64,000 bases of DNA from an uncultured Sulfitobacter sp. (GTDB lineage Bacteria; Pseudomonadota; Alphaproteobacteria; Rhodobacterales; Rhodobacteraceae): the NCBI RefSeq assembly GCF_947499945.1, contig NZ_CANMQD010000002.1, forward strand, positions 558,001-622,000, in the 5' to 3' direction. The notes below the pieces were generated by a model that was not told the origin of the DNA, did no database searches, and saw only the letters and a list, made by a program, of their open reading frames with translations. Position 1 is the stretch's first letter. Every line of letters begins with the position of its first letter. The translations under genes and the position numbers were made by a program. Shown here piece after piece: positions 48,069 to 56,460 of the stretch.

Positions 48069-48245
48069 GTGGATAGAGAAATAATGAATCGGGTCATCGT
48101 TGCGGCGTCGGCAGCTAAAGCCGGAGGTTTTGATGGTACATACTTAGCCCTCTTGGACCTGCTGAAAGCATTGAGGCAAGCAGAGACTGACCCAACGTCA
48201 CCCTGCGATTTAGCGGCTCTAAGAGCACAGATAAATTCCGCATAG
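48069..48245 (+). CDS. Small protein family B, copy B1 (58 aa)
   Basis: GTG start 6 bases after GGAG (an ATG at 48084 is also possible). The sequence contains NRVIVAASAAKAGGFDGTYLALLDLLKAL, which aligns with B3 (NQTLVAAELARQSGFSETYNALLSIARQI) and the B2 fragment: the shared pattern is (I/L)(V/I)AAxxAxxxG(F/Y)xxTxxA(L/F)Lx(L/I). It looks like a short helical hairpin. No known family recognised. Carries its own CtrA-type site and is followed 78 bases later by A1, the same order as in the - strand array at 58.7-60.8 kb. Confidence 0.72.
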   Translation: MDREIMNRVIVAASAAKAGGFDGTYLALLDLLKALRQAETDPTSPCDLAALRAQINSA

Positions 48246-48252
48246 CTCATTC

Positions 48253-48267
48253 TTTACGTAAAGTTAA
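48253..48267. promoter_or_regulatory. CtrA-type site before small gene A1
   Basis: TTTA-CGTAAAG-TTAA, followed by C: one mismatch in the first half-site. It lies 8 bases after the B1 stop and 55 bases before the A1 start. Confidence 0.55.
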
Positions 48268-48322
48268 CCAATCTTGTACGACGTTCTAACGTAGATTTTG
48301 GTTCACAAGTTTAGGAAGCACT

Positions 48323-48532
48323 ATGAGCAAATATTCTATAATCTTCGACGCGCTGCGAGATGTCAGGACATACTCTGGGAACAACAACATGAAAGCTGTG
48401 CTGGAGGCTGTAGAACACGCCGAAAAAATGGCAATGACTGAGATTTGCAAAGTTGATTTGGAAAAACATGGTCCAGGTTATGATGCTCTCCTGTATTCGA
48501 TCTTTCCTAACACAGGGAGCATAGTCCATTGA
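48323..48532 (+). CDS. Small protein family A, copy A1 (69 aa)
   Basis: ATG after AGGAAG. The start MSKYSIIFDALRDVRTYSGNNNMKAVLEAVEHAE aligns with A2 (FIFDALSDLAKFAGKNELPELERIICEAQ) and the A3 stump (YSIIFKALDNLRSFTEGKNDPRLLREVEDAE). The shared pattern is (S/M)xIFxALxxxxxFxxx(N/K)(N/D/E)xxxLxxxVExAE, then TEI, and later Y-x-A-(L/V)-x-x-x-(I/V)-(F/Y)-P. Acidic, probably helical, no known function. Its stop overlaps the start of the next small gene. Confidence 0.75.
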   Translation: MSKYSIIFDALRDVRTYSGNNNMKAVLEAVEHAEKMAMTEICKVDLEKHGPGYDALLYSIFPNTGSIVH

Positions 48533-48717
48533 TTGACGAAGGCTTACCGCTCAACACTAACTGGCCAATTTCAGAAAGACGAAGACGTCGCTTAAAGATG
48601 ATCCAATTTGCTGTGTTGACGTATGCTGCATTTGTTTTTGTACCGCCAGTGATGAACTTTGTTCATTTGGAATCTAGAAATGGCTACGCTTGGATCGATC
48701 TATTACTTCAACAATAG
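48529..48717 (+). CDS. Small membrane protein C1, coupled to A1 (62 aa)
   Basis: TTG start overlapping the A1 stop, with AGGGAGC upstream. It has a cluster of five Arg (E-R-R-R-R-R-L-K) followed by a membrane helix (MIQFAVLTYAAFVFVPPVMNFV). The last nine codons coincide with the edge of a transposase remnant in another frame, so the natural C terminus may have been replaced. A decayed relative of this gene may lie after A2 (58,550-58,660, shared AAATGATCC-AATT stretch), which would make the unit B-A-C. Confidence 0.5.
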   Translation: MIDEGLPLNTNWPISERRRRRLKMIQFAVLTYAAFVFVPPVMNFVHLESRNGYAWIDLLLQQ

Positions 48718-48823
48718 GCGCCTGCTCGGTCCAATTGGAAACATCTCGCCAGCCGAGTCTGAAGACAACTTCAATGCACAGCGCGACGTGCTCGATAGGC
48801 AAGCTCAGTTAACGTGCCGCTAA
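48684..48823 (+). pseudogene. C-terminal remnant of an IS3-type transposase
   Basis: A frame encoding IYYFNNRRLLGPIGNISPAE and then SEDNFNAQRDVLDRQAQ to TAA (48821-48823). The Y-x-N-N-R-R-L-x-x-x-x-x-x-x-x-P-A-E-x-E motif is the C-terminal end of IS3-family OrfB proteins. No inverted repeats or other parts remain. Confidence 0.75.
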
Positions 48824-48956
48824 TGCAGTACATCGAAGTATTTTGCTTTGAAGATAAGTCTGAATTCTCGGCACGTGCTGTATCGCTCGCCAAGGGTCGC
48901 TTCCCAGCTTCCATGAAGGCCTTCGACCCTTTGTATTAGGCTCCAGACTCATTGAT

Positions 48957-49346
48957 TTATAACCAGAACAAGATGGTTGCTGCGAGGGCGATTGCGGACA
49001 GGAATACCTTTGGGCATCGGTCGTATCTGGTTGCGATCCGTCGCCAGTCTTTCAGGCGGCCAAACATTATTTCGATGCGGTCGCGTCGTTTGTAGCGACG
49101 CTTGTCATATTTGACGGGCTTGTCGCGCGACTTTCGTCCCGGGATGCAGGGCGTTATTCCCTTATCTACAAGGGCCTCCCGGAACCAATCCGCGTCATAT
49201 CCTCGGTCTCCCAATGACCAGTCGGCGGCAGGTAGGCTTGCCACTAGGGCTCTGGCTCCAGCGTAATCGCTGACTTGGCCAGCGGTCATGAAGAAACGGA
49301 TCGGCCGTCCAATCGTGTCAGTGACGGCGTGCAACTTCGTGTTCAT
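48957..49346 (-). CDS. IS5-family transposase, C-terminal frame (copy 1)
   Basis: 129 residues shown from the first ATG; the true product is joined by frameshift to the frame above. It contains the second catalytic Asp in LGDRGYDADWFREAL and the Glu in RIEIMFGRLKDWRRIATRYD. Five or so residues differ from copy 2 (for example S/L before LGDRG and R-D/H-N before RIEIM). Confidence 0.87.
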   Translation of the reverse strand: MNTKLHAVTDTIGRPIRFFMTAGQVSDYAGARALVASLPAADWSLGDRGYDADWFREALVDKGITPCIPGRKSRDKPVKYDKRRYKRRDRIEIMFGRLKDWRRIATRYDRCPKVFLSAIALAATILFWL

Positions 49347-49366
49347 ACCACCTTTTGTCCGCCCGA

Positions 49367-49714
49367 TCAGCCTGCCACGCCCCCCTTTTTTAACCGCAGG
49401 CTTGAGGCCGTGCGGTGCGCTTTGAGATAGGTTGCATCGATAGAGATTGTTTGATTATCGGGTGTCTCCGCAGCCAGTCCGGTCATGATCCTCGCGAACA
49501 CCCCCATGTCGCTCCACCGTTTCCAGCGGTTATAAAGCGTCTTAGGAGGCCCATACTCCTTGGGTGCATCACACAACCGCAACCCATTGCGATTGATGAA
49601 GATAATACCACTGAGCACGCGTCGATCCTCGACGCGTGGCACACCATGGCTCTTCGGAAAATACGGCCGGAGCCGGGCCATCTGAGCTTCGCTCAGCCAG
49701 TAAAGATTGCTCAT
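49367..49714 (-). CDS. IS5-family transposase, N-terminal frame (copy 1)
   Basis: 115 residues: SNLYWLSEAQMARLRPYFPKS, VLSGIIFINRNGL, YGPPKTLYNRWKRW and the first catalytic Asp in SIDATYLKAH. Translation is expected to shift by one base at an A6G6 run (plus-strand C6T6 at 49380-49391) into the second frame to make the full DDE transposase. Compared with copy 2 it has Leu instead of Trp in NGLRxCDAPKEYG. Confidence 0.87.
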   Translation of the reverse strand: MSNLYWLSEAQMARLRPYFPKSHGVPRVEDRRVLSGIIFINRNGLRLCDAPKEYGPPKTLYNRWKRWSDMGVFARIMTGLAAETPDNQTISIDATYLKAHRTASSLRLKKGGVAG

Positions 49715-49822
49715 TATGCCCCCAAAGCTTTGGGAACTTGAATCACGCCGGCCTGATGGTCTCAAGCGGATTAATGGGTCCAGAGCCTAGAGATACTCTA
49801 CACTGACTATTCTATCTGGGAG

Positions 49823-51076
49823 CTAGAAAAAGAAATCGTCTTCCGTGATACTCGATTTGTCAATGGTTTCCAATATAATTCCACCAGATCCATACCAGAC
49901 TGTAACATCTGATCCATCTTGCGCAATGACTAGCTGACTAAATTTCTGTATCGACGAATTAATGGACAATATATCGATACCAGCTTCATAGTCAGTAACG
50001 GTGTCCCAACCACTGCGCGCGGTGAAAACAAAGGTATCAGCACCGGTCCCTCCCGTCATCAGATCATTACCCAAGCTTCCGATTAGCGTATCATTACCTT
50101 GACCACCGTCCAAAGTATCCCAACCCGCTGCTGCATCCAGTAGATCGTTTCCCGCGCCGCCAGCAACACTATCATGTGCGATACCCGCTCGAATCGTATC
50201 ATCACCACCGGCACCATCGATTACATCGTGACCTCGGTGCCCCAACAGAAGATCACCATCGCTACCGCCTATGATCGTATCATGCCCAGCCAAGCCTCTC
50301 ACCGTATCACTGCCTGATCCGGTCCCATCATAAGCATCGTTGCCGATGCCAAGATGGATAGAATCAAGGCCATCCCCACCTATCACGACGTCATCTCCAG
50401 CTTGCGCAAAGATCAGATCATTTCCGCCACCTCCAAATAATGTATCGCTACCATTGCCCCCTGTTAGTTCGTCATCGCCTCTGTTCCCTTCGACCAAGTC
50501 GTCATCCCTACCACCTATTATAGTGTCGTTGCCACTTCCTCCCCGCAAGGTGTCATCATCGTCGTTGCCATGGATAAAATCGTCACCCTCTTTTCCGTAC
50601 AGCTGATCAGCGCCACCACCTCCTTCAATGCTGTCACCACGGCTTCCACCCCAGATCGAATCATTGCCGTCCGTTCCAATTATTGATTGATCGAATTTTG
50701 CACTTTGAAACGAAATTAATTGTTCATTCTCTGTTAAAGAAATATTTTCGACGTTGGGGAGGCCGTTTTGCACTACTTGAGCTGAGGATAGCACCATTGA
50801 AACAGTTAGGGGAGTAGCTTGCGCTGCGTCATTGGAAAGGTCTGATTTCGAAATCTCTATCGATCTAAGAGCGTATTTTGGAGTGTTCTTTTCTTCCTTT
50901 AAAACTTCAGAAATAGATGAAATTTGAATTCGTTCACTCTCGTCGAAGGTGCTTCGCATATCATAAGTTTCTCTAGAAGCTAGAAAATACTTAGTCCCGT
51001 TGAAAAAGCCCAAATCTCCCAATCTGACTAATCTAAACTGGATCAATTCAAAAATTGAAAATGTCAAATTAATCAA
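49823..51076 (-). CDS. RTX calcium-binding repeat protein (type I secretion substrate)
   Basis: A 417-residue acidic protein. About 150 N-terminal residues show no known domain; from about residue 133 to 345 come some 20 nonapeptide repeats of the GGxGxDxUx type (GNDSIWGGSRGDSIEGGGGAD and so on), which form a Ca2+-bound beta roll outside the cell. The C-terminal 70 residues (ADTFVF ... DYEAGIDIL ... ITEDDFFF) are a typical RTX secretion signal region. The start is uncertain: TTG 51076 or TTG 51067 (8 bases after AAAGGA). GC content is lower than in the core. No secretion genes are seen in the window. Confidence 0.85.
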   Translation of the reverse strand: MINLTFSIFELIQFRLVRLGDLGFFNGTKYFLASRETYDMRSTFDESERIQISSISEVLKEEKNTPKYALRSIEISKSDLSNDAAQATPLTVSMVLSSAQVVQNGLPNVENISLTENEQLISFQSAKFDQSIIGTDGNDSIWGGSRGDSIEGGGGADQLYGKEGDDFIHGNDDDDTLRGGSGNDTIIGGRDDDLVEGNRGDDELTGGNGSDTLFGGGGNDLIFAQAGDDVVIGGDGLDSIHLGIGNDAYDGTGSGSDTVRGLAGHDTIIGGSDGDLLLGHRGHDVIDGAGGDDTIRAGIAHDSVAGGAGNDLLDAAAGWDTLDGGQGNDTLIGSLGNDLMTGGTGADTFVFTARSGWDTVTDYEAGIDILSINSSIQKFSQLVIAQDGSDVTVWYGSGGIILETIDKSSITEDDFFF

Positions 51077-51208
51077 TCCTTTATACTAAACAGGACAACT
51101 ACTGTTCTATCCTCGCGAGTTTGAGGTATAGTAGAAATTGATTACCAACTCACTAAGGTGAATGATCTCGCTACATTAACTTACCCTTAATATAAAAAAT
51201 ATTTGCAC
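51077..51208. promoter_or_regulatory. Upstream region of the RTX gene with a CtrA-type site
   Basis: AT-rich. TTAA at 51176-51179 and 51187-51190 are separated by 7 bases (CTTACCC), a CtrA-type site 99 bases before the RTX start on the - strand. Because this stretch is AT-rich, a chance match is more likely than at the other sites. Confidence 0.4.
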
Positions 51209-51880
51209 GGTAATTACCCAAAAATTGGGTATGTTCAAAAATGAGTATTTTCCTGGTAAGAAATCTGAGAAGATTTTCGATGAAGTTGGCACGATATAGC
51301 GACGCGCTGATCATGGGCAAATTGAAACAGGCGGAGGGCGGTACGCCGGTCTCTGAGCTTCGCTGGGAGCATGGCATGAGCAGTGCCAACTTCTACAACT
51401 GGTGGGCTAAGTTTGACGACATGGATGAGTCTTTGAACGCTGAGATGAGAACATGGCCGAACAATACCATCGTTTGAAGAAGATTTATGCTGAGATAAGG
51501 ATGTAAAACGATCTGCAGAAAGAATCCTTCGGGAAAAGCGTTAAGGCCGTCTCAGAGGCGACACGTGGTCATGAACGCAATTGTGCAAGGCGGGGTCAGC
51601 ATTGCGCTGACCTGCCGTACGCTTCGGATGAGTGAGGCGTGTTATCGTTAAGGCCCAGTATGGTGCGTCGAGAGTAAGGCGATTGCGGATTGGTTAAAAC
51701 GCCTGACAACGAACAAGCACAGTTGGTGTGTTGGTTTGTGTTCGTTGTATCTGTGCAACTCGTAGGGCCGTGGCTGGAACCACAATCGCGTCTATCGGGT
51801 CAATTTCGAACTGGAACTAAACTTGTGCATCAAGCCCAAGAAGCGGCTTAAGCGTGACAAGTCTGAATGATTGTTCCTGG
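51209..51880 (+). mobile_element. Decayed IS3-family (IS407-like) remnant
   Basis: The left end GGTAATTACCCAAAAATT matches the intact copy at 57139. OrfA starts at 51280 (KLARYSDALIMGKLKQAEGGTPVSELRWEHGMSSANFYNWWAKFDDMDESL, 65 codons), then breaks by frameshifts. OrfB can be followed in pieces to the K-K-R-L-K-R-D-K-S-E stretch (about 51,838-51,868), where it is cut. All frames carry stops; the right inverted repeat is gone. Confidence 0.85.
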
Positions 51881-52111
51881 GCGTCCAATCGATCTGGAAC
51901 TTGTGATGTGCAGGCATCTGATCACGATGTATGGAGTGCTAGCGGTTGCCGGAGGTTAGGGCGTGCGGCGCGACGCGCTGTTCCCCAAAATACACCTCAA
52001 CGGTGCGAACGGTGATCCGCGCCCATAGCTTCTACTTCAACTACTGGCGTGGCACTGACTGATAGTGACGGCCAATATCGCCGCTATAGGGCCCGCCCGG
52101 CACTGCTTTCA
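51881..52111. other. Short stretch without recognised features
   Basis: 231 bases between two decayed insertion sequences. Frames are interrupted by stops and nothing is recognised; probably further IS debris. Confidence 0.5.
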
Positions 52112-52850
52112 TTAGGCGTAAACATATGGGTCAACTGGCAGCACCTTCAGCGCAGAACGGTTTAGACTTTCAACCAGATCACGACAGCTGGCACAAAGAT
52201 GGCGACTGACCTTGCCATTGAACTGTCCCGACAATGGGCGGATGGCGGCGTACACTTCGTGCAAACCAAAAAATGCGCTGATTGCGCAAGCGGGCCAGAA
52301 TCCAACGCTCGGCCAGCAAAACAACGCCTTCAAACTTGGCCTTGTCTAAGGGTTTGTTGGGCGGGGCCGGAATAATAGCCGTATCATAGTGATTACGCCG
52401 AAATTCTGCGGGCACTTGGGCCCAAATCGGTTGAGGAATGCTGCCGCGCGCTTATCAAGGACTATAGGGAAACGGCCGCTGTTCGAGGCCTTGCATCAGA
52501 CAAGCCGTCATGAAGAGGCCAGCTCAGGCCTTTGCTATTGGTGCGCCAAAAATGCACCGATATCGTCGAGCGGCCTACCGACAGGCTTTGCGCAACGCGG
52601 TTTCCTGAAGATCCTTCTGCACGACGCTGTAAAACGTCCCGTATCTTAAGGATTAGCGACCTCTTCATTGGGCTACTCTCTCGTTCAAATGAACGCCAGA
52701 GCAGCCATATAAAAGATTACTTCTCAGCCGCTTTGACAATGCTCCCGTGCAGGTGGTCGGATGCCCCGGAATCTCCGGCCGGGACAAATCGGTATGGGAG
52801 GCCGGATGCTATCCGTACAGGCGGCCGGATAGCGCCGGGACACGCAACAG
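52112..52850 (-). mobile_element. IS21-family remnant (istA pseudogene and terminal repeats)
   Basis: On the - strand: an N-terminal IstA part (KIRDVLQRRAEGSSGNRVAQSLSVGRSTIS ... GLSWPLHDGLSDA, 52668 inward), then after a deletion the C-terminal part ([35 protein letters not shown], then in another frame L-N-R-S-A-L-K-V-L-P-V-D-P-Y-V-Y-A). Upstream, 52,755-52,845 carries three copies of GG(C/T)CGGAT within the spaced end-repeat pattern typical of IS21 termini. istB is absent. Not functional. Confidence 0.8.
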
Positions 52851-52993
52851 CCAAAAAAATACACTAAACCAGAATTAGGAATACTAAAAATAAAAGTATA
52901 ATTAATTCATAACTAAAGTTCACATTCTTCCCTTATTCCAAACTAAAATTTGATTTGTGACCATTCAATAGTAACTTGGAATGGAGGCCCTAA
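52851..52993. other. AT-rich upstream region of the RTX glycoside hydrolase gene
   Basis: 143 bases, very rich in A/T, with GGAGG at 52983-52987 as the ribosome-binding site of the next gene. No clear operator; no TTAA-N7-TTAA. Confidence 0.5.
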
Positions 52994-55606
52994 ATGTATA
53001 TAATATCGGATAATGTTGAATACACAGCAAATAAAATTTCAGCAGATTTATTTGGACTAAATTTTGTTCTGTCATACGATATGGAGTTTCTCGAAGTAGG
53101 TCCACTCCTCAATCTGTTAGGAAGTCTTCAACCAGAAAACCTTCGTTATCCGGGTGGATCCATTACAGAGACGATGTTTTCTCAAGTTGAGTATGATGGT
53201 ATCAATTGGGCGGAACAGTATTTTTCGTCAATGCAAAATGACATCACACAAAGAGAGAATATGAATTCCTTTGTTCAGTCAGCAGGCGATATCGGTGCTA
53301 GTATTCAACTTGTTCTACCAACAAGCATTGCATTTGAACAGTCAGCTGGCCAAGCTATCGCTATGGGAAACTATGGTGATCGTAGGAAGATTGATCCGCA
53401 GTACTTCATTCTACTAGGTGATTATATCGAGGAGTTCTTGGCAACTTCAGTTGAAAATGACGTTGAGATAACGAGGGTTGAGTTAGGCAATGAATTTTGG
53501 GGTTCTGGCCGAATGACAGCCTCAGAATATGGTTACTTAGCGGCGGAAGTTACCGAGTATCTTGCAAAACACTTTCCTGATTTGGAAGTAATTGCTCAAG
53601 TATCTTATATTGCGGGATTTTTTAGCCCCGTTGAGGATTCAATCGTTTATCTTTCTAAAAATGGAAGCAACTTTGATACATATTTCCCCTGGCAAGATCT
53701 TGCAAATATTCCTGATCTAGTAGAATACACGCTGCCTGGCCAAGGGTCTGGTGTTGGTCAGACACAAGATATCGCATCACAATTTCGAGATAACCCTATA
53801 GCTCTTAATGCACTTGATGGCATTGTCGACCACTTATACTTTAGAAAGGGTTTCGCTGGTATAGATACTGAAAGAAATCATGGATTGATAGCTATTCCAA
53901 AAACTTTTGAGGATACTAGCGGTTTAGAAGAAATTGATACATTCATTACAGAATGGAGTGTGAGAAATATTTCGAAGGACCGCGAAAGTGAGGGTACCAA
54001 TCATACGGGATTACAGTATGCAGGTTCAACGTTGGAAGCCTTTTTCGAACTTGCTCAACATAACGTAAAAGGCGCAAATTTTTGGCCCACGACTTTTGGT
54101 AACGAGAGTATCGATAGGAGGGTCCTAATCGATACTAGTGAGCAAGACTTAACTTTTGGGGGGGAAATATTTCGACTGATGGCTACGAATTTGATTGGTC
54201 TATTTCCAAAGTTTGATTTCGAAGTGGAAGGTGAAATTGATATTCATGGCTTTTCAAACACCGATACCTTAGTTCTTTTTGTAAATGAGCGTTCAGGTGA
54301 GCAGTCTAGTCCTAAAATTGATCTTTCCGATTTTGCATTTGATGGATCGGCCTTTATAAACGTCACTTATCTAAGTGGTGATGGAGAAACTGGAACAGAA
54401 ATAAATTCTAACCCGATAATTAGTGAATTGGACGGATTTGTACTAGATACCAACGTTATTGATCTCAATTTGGATCCTTGGTCCATCGCAATGATTAATA
54501 TTCAGGATATTACATCATCGAACGATAGATTGAACGGGACCGCATTAAATGATCGTATTGAAGCTGACGCAGGGAATGATCTAATTTATGGCAATGCAGG
54601 AGATGATCGACTCTATGGGCAATTTGGCGATGACACTATAGATGGTGGCGCCGGTGATGACTCGCTGTATGGCGGTTGGGGTGATGATTCAATTCTTGGT
54701 GGAAGCGGTGATGATTTCTTAGCAGGAACATTTGGAAATAACACCTTAGACGGAGGTGAAGGTAACGATGTTATAGTTGCCAGCGACGGTAACAACCTGC
54801 TTCGTTCCGGCGCCGGAGCTGACATTGTTACGTTGGGTTCTGGTGCAGATATTGTATATGCAGGTGATGGCAATGATGAAATTGGAATGTCTACCAAGTT
54901 TAAATTCTGGGAAGATGGATTTGGTGCCTATAATATTGGAACTGAACAGTTCATTCCAATCCAAGGATTTGTTCAATACTCAGACGTTGTTTACGGGGGT
55001 GATGATCATGATACTCTGGTTCTTTCAGAGCAACAGGATGCATTCTTTCTTGATGATGATTTATCAGCCTTTCACTCTTTGATTGGCATAAGAAACAACG
55101 ATAGCGAGGTTTCAGGTGTCGCCAGATTTTCAGGAATTGAGGTAATAGATGCAGGAGCGGGTAACGACATTATCGATCTTACTAGTGAACGTTATCAACT
55201 TAATGGAGAAGGTTTGACAATCAGTGGAGGCGAGGGAAATGATACTATTTGGGGATCAAACGACGATGAAACTATTTCAGGTGGTAATGGAGATGACCAC
55301 CTTTTTGGTGGAGCTGGAGCTGACTTTCTAATTGGTGGTGCGGGAAGCGACATCTTTGAGTTTAGCATATTTGACAGCCAAGATAGAATCTCCGATTTTG
55401 ATTATACCGACGGTGACTTAATACATATTTATGGTACAAGCGAAAGCGTCGATCTCTCCCTAACGTGGACTACCAGTTTAATAGAAGTCACTGCAAACTT
55501 TGGATCGTCGGTTTCCTACTTTTCGGTAGAATTAGAATTAGCCGAAATGGATTTGGGTGTTCCGATTACATTAGATACCTTATCTGATTTTATAGTTTTT
55601 TTATAA
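52994..55606 (+). CDS. Secreted RTX protein with an N-terminal clan GH-A-like glycoside hydrolase domain
   Basis: An 870-residue protein without a Sec signal peptide. Residues about 15-400 look like a GH-A TIM barrel: LRYPGGSITE near residue 52, VELGNEFW with the likely acid/base Glu (E167) and FITEWSVRN with the likely nucleophile Glu (E320), a spacing normal for the GH39/GH51/GH79-type families. A beta-rich domain follows (about 410-505), then RTX nonapeptides in two blocks (about 520-640 and 730-810) and a C-terminal signal region ending in a hydrophobic LSDFIVFL. Export by a type I system is expected. Codon use is much more AT-rich than the core, a sign of transfer. Substrate unknown. Confidence 0.8.
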   Translation: MYIISDNVEYTANKISADLFGLNFVLSYDMEFLEVGPLLNLLGSLQPENLRYPGGSITETMFSQVEYDGINWAEQYFSSMQNDITQRENMNSFVQSAGDIGASIQLVLPTSIAFEQSAGQAIAMGNYGDRRKIDPQYFILLGDYIEEFLATSVENDVEITRVELGNEFWGSGRMTASEYGYLAAEVTEYLAKHFPDLEVIAQVSYIAGFFSPVEDSIVYLSKNGSNFDTYFPWQDLANIPDLVEYTLPGQGSGVGQTQDIASQFRDNPIALNALDGIVDHLYFRKGFAGIDTERNHGLIAIPKTFEDTSGLEEIDTFITEWSVRNISKDRESEGTNHTGLQYAGSTLEAFFELAQHNVKGANFWPTTFGNESIDRRVLIDTSEQDLTFGGEIFRLMATNLIGLFPKFDFEVEGEIDIHGFSNTDTLVLFVNERSGEQSSPKIDLSDFAFDGSAFINVTYLSGDGETGTEINSNPIISELDGFVLDTNVIDLNLDPWSIAMINIQDITSSNDRLNGTALNDRIEADAGNDLIYGNAGDDRLYGQFGDDTIDGGAGDDSLYGGWGDDSILGGSGDDFLAGTFGNNTLDGGEGNDVIVASDGNNLLRSGAGADIVTLGSGADIVYAGDGNDEIGMSTKFKFWEDGFGAYNIGTEQFIPIQGFVQYSDVVYGGDDHDTLVLSEQQDAFFLDDDLSAFHSLIGIRNNDSEVSGVARFSGIEVIDAGAGNDIIDLTSERYQLNGEGLTISGGEGNDTIWGSNDDETISGGNGDDHLFGGAGADFLIGGAGSDIFEFSIFDSQDRISDFDYTDGDLIHIYGTSESVDLSLTWTTSLIEVTANFGSSVSYFSVELELAEMDLGVPITLDTLSDFIVFL

Positions 55607-55618
55607 GGGTAATTATAA

Positions 55619-56416
55619 ATGATTTTACCACTTTTTCTTCTGTGTAGCTGCGGGGTTCTCATGGCAACGCTCTTTGATAGTTTGGGAGATGACGAGCGGT
55701 TGGATGAGGAAGAAGAATCACAAGTATTGAAATCTCCTGATGATGAATTCAATGCTTCTTCTTCATCCAGTCTCCTTGTGAGCGTTGAGATTGCTGATGC
55801 AGGCGAATTATCGGGCGCTGGCTCTGTTGAGCAAGTCGAGGCTACGCCGTCAGATGTACAAGCGGCTGAGGAGGCTTCACAAACAGTGTATTTTGAAGAA
55901 TTGACGAATATAAATTCGTTTCAGCAGAATGCAAACGTTCTAACACTCAATTTAACGAGCGCTGGCGTATCCGATAGCACCGCACCGTTAGATGATTTTA
56001 ATTCAAATCCAAACACGCCAATTTTTTCAATGGATGAAATTGACCATATTAGTATTGATGTAGAAGAAGAGGACGGTCATGTAGAAGTATTGCGTGCTAA
56101 TTACTATGAGAGACTTGGCAACAGCAACGGTGGGAATCTAGAAAACTTACGTACGGGTGCAAATTTCTACTTTATTCCACATGGTGAAAATTTTCCTGAA
56201 GATTACGTGTGGTCGGAAGAAAGCGCTAGCCTCTACAACGAACAAACATACACTAATGTCAGTGCTGATTTTGGAAATATTCGATTGATCCTGCGTGTTG
56301 ACACAGGATCTATTTTTGATGCTAATTTGGTGGATGATGAAAGATTCATTTTAGATGAAAAATTTGATAACTTGCAGGAATTGATAATTGATAACAGAAA
56401 CACCCGTGAAATTTGA
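55619..56416 (+). CDS. Unknown protein downstream of the RTX hydrolase (265 aa)
   Basis: ATG 12 bases after the RTX hydrolase stop, with AAGGG in front, so co-transcribed. One N-terminal membrane helix or signal (ILPLFLLCSCGVLMATLF) is followed by an acidic, Ser-rich stretch (D-D-E-R-L-D-E-E-E-E-S) like that at the start of several roseobacter surface proteins, then a beta-rich body (HISIDVEEEDGHVEV, F-Y-F-I-P-H-G-E-N-F-P, FGNIRLILRVDTGSIFD). There are no RTX repeats. No family recognised. Same AT-rich codon use as the RTX gene. Confidence 0.7.
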   Translation: MILPLFLLCSCGVLMATLFDSLGDDERLDEEEESQVLKSPDDEFNASSSSSLLVSVEIADAGELSGAGSVEQVEATPSDVQAAEEASQTVYFEELTNINSFQQNANVLTLNLTSAGVSDSTAPLDDFNSNPNTPIFSMDEIDHISIDVEEEDGHVEVLRANYYERLGNSNGGNLENLRTGANFYFIPHGENFPEDYVWSEESASLYNEQTYTNVSADFGNIRLILRVDTGSIFDANLVDDERFILDEKFDNLQELIIDNRNTREI

Positions 56417-56460
56417 AGTTGATAGGCAACAACGTTTCGAAAAGTGACGCCTGCTTCCTA

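Larger units (their letters stand above)
48939..49787 (-). mobile_element. IS5-family (IS427-like) insertion sequence, copy 1
   Basis: 849 bases with terminal inverted repeats GGCTC(T/C)(G/A)GAC(C/T)CATT(A/G)AT and flanking TA on both sides (TTA| and |TAG), consistent with the 2-base TA target duplication of this group. Transposase is in two overlapping frames. Nearly identical to copy 2 (61140-61988), which has the opposite orientation and the same length. Confidence 0.92.

Noticed and set aside
48823..48941. 39-codon frame beginning MQYIEVFCFEDKSEF and running to the edge of IS5 copy 1
   Set aside because: No ribosome-binding site and directly behind a transposase fragment; it could be a stump of a real gene but I cannot support it.
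50340..50606. Pro/Ser-rich + strand frame opposite the RTX repeats
   Set aside because: Periodic Pro/Ser composition is simply the reverse complement of GGxGxD repeats.
54613..54897. Pro/Ser-rich - strand frame opposite the RTX hydrolase repeats
   Set aside because: Same artefact of repeat DNA read on the wrong strand.
49823..55606. RTX repeat DNA considered as a CRISPR-like or satellite repeat
   Set aside because: The repeats are coding (nonapeptide periodicity, 27 bases) and degenerate; there are no spacers.
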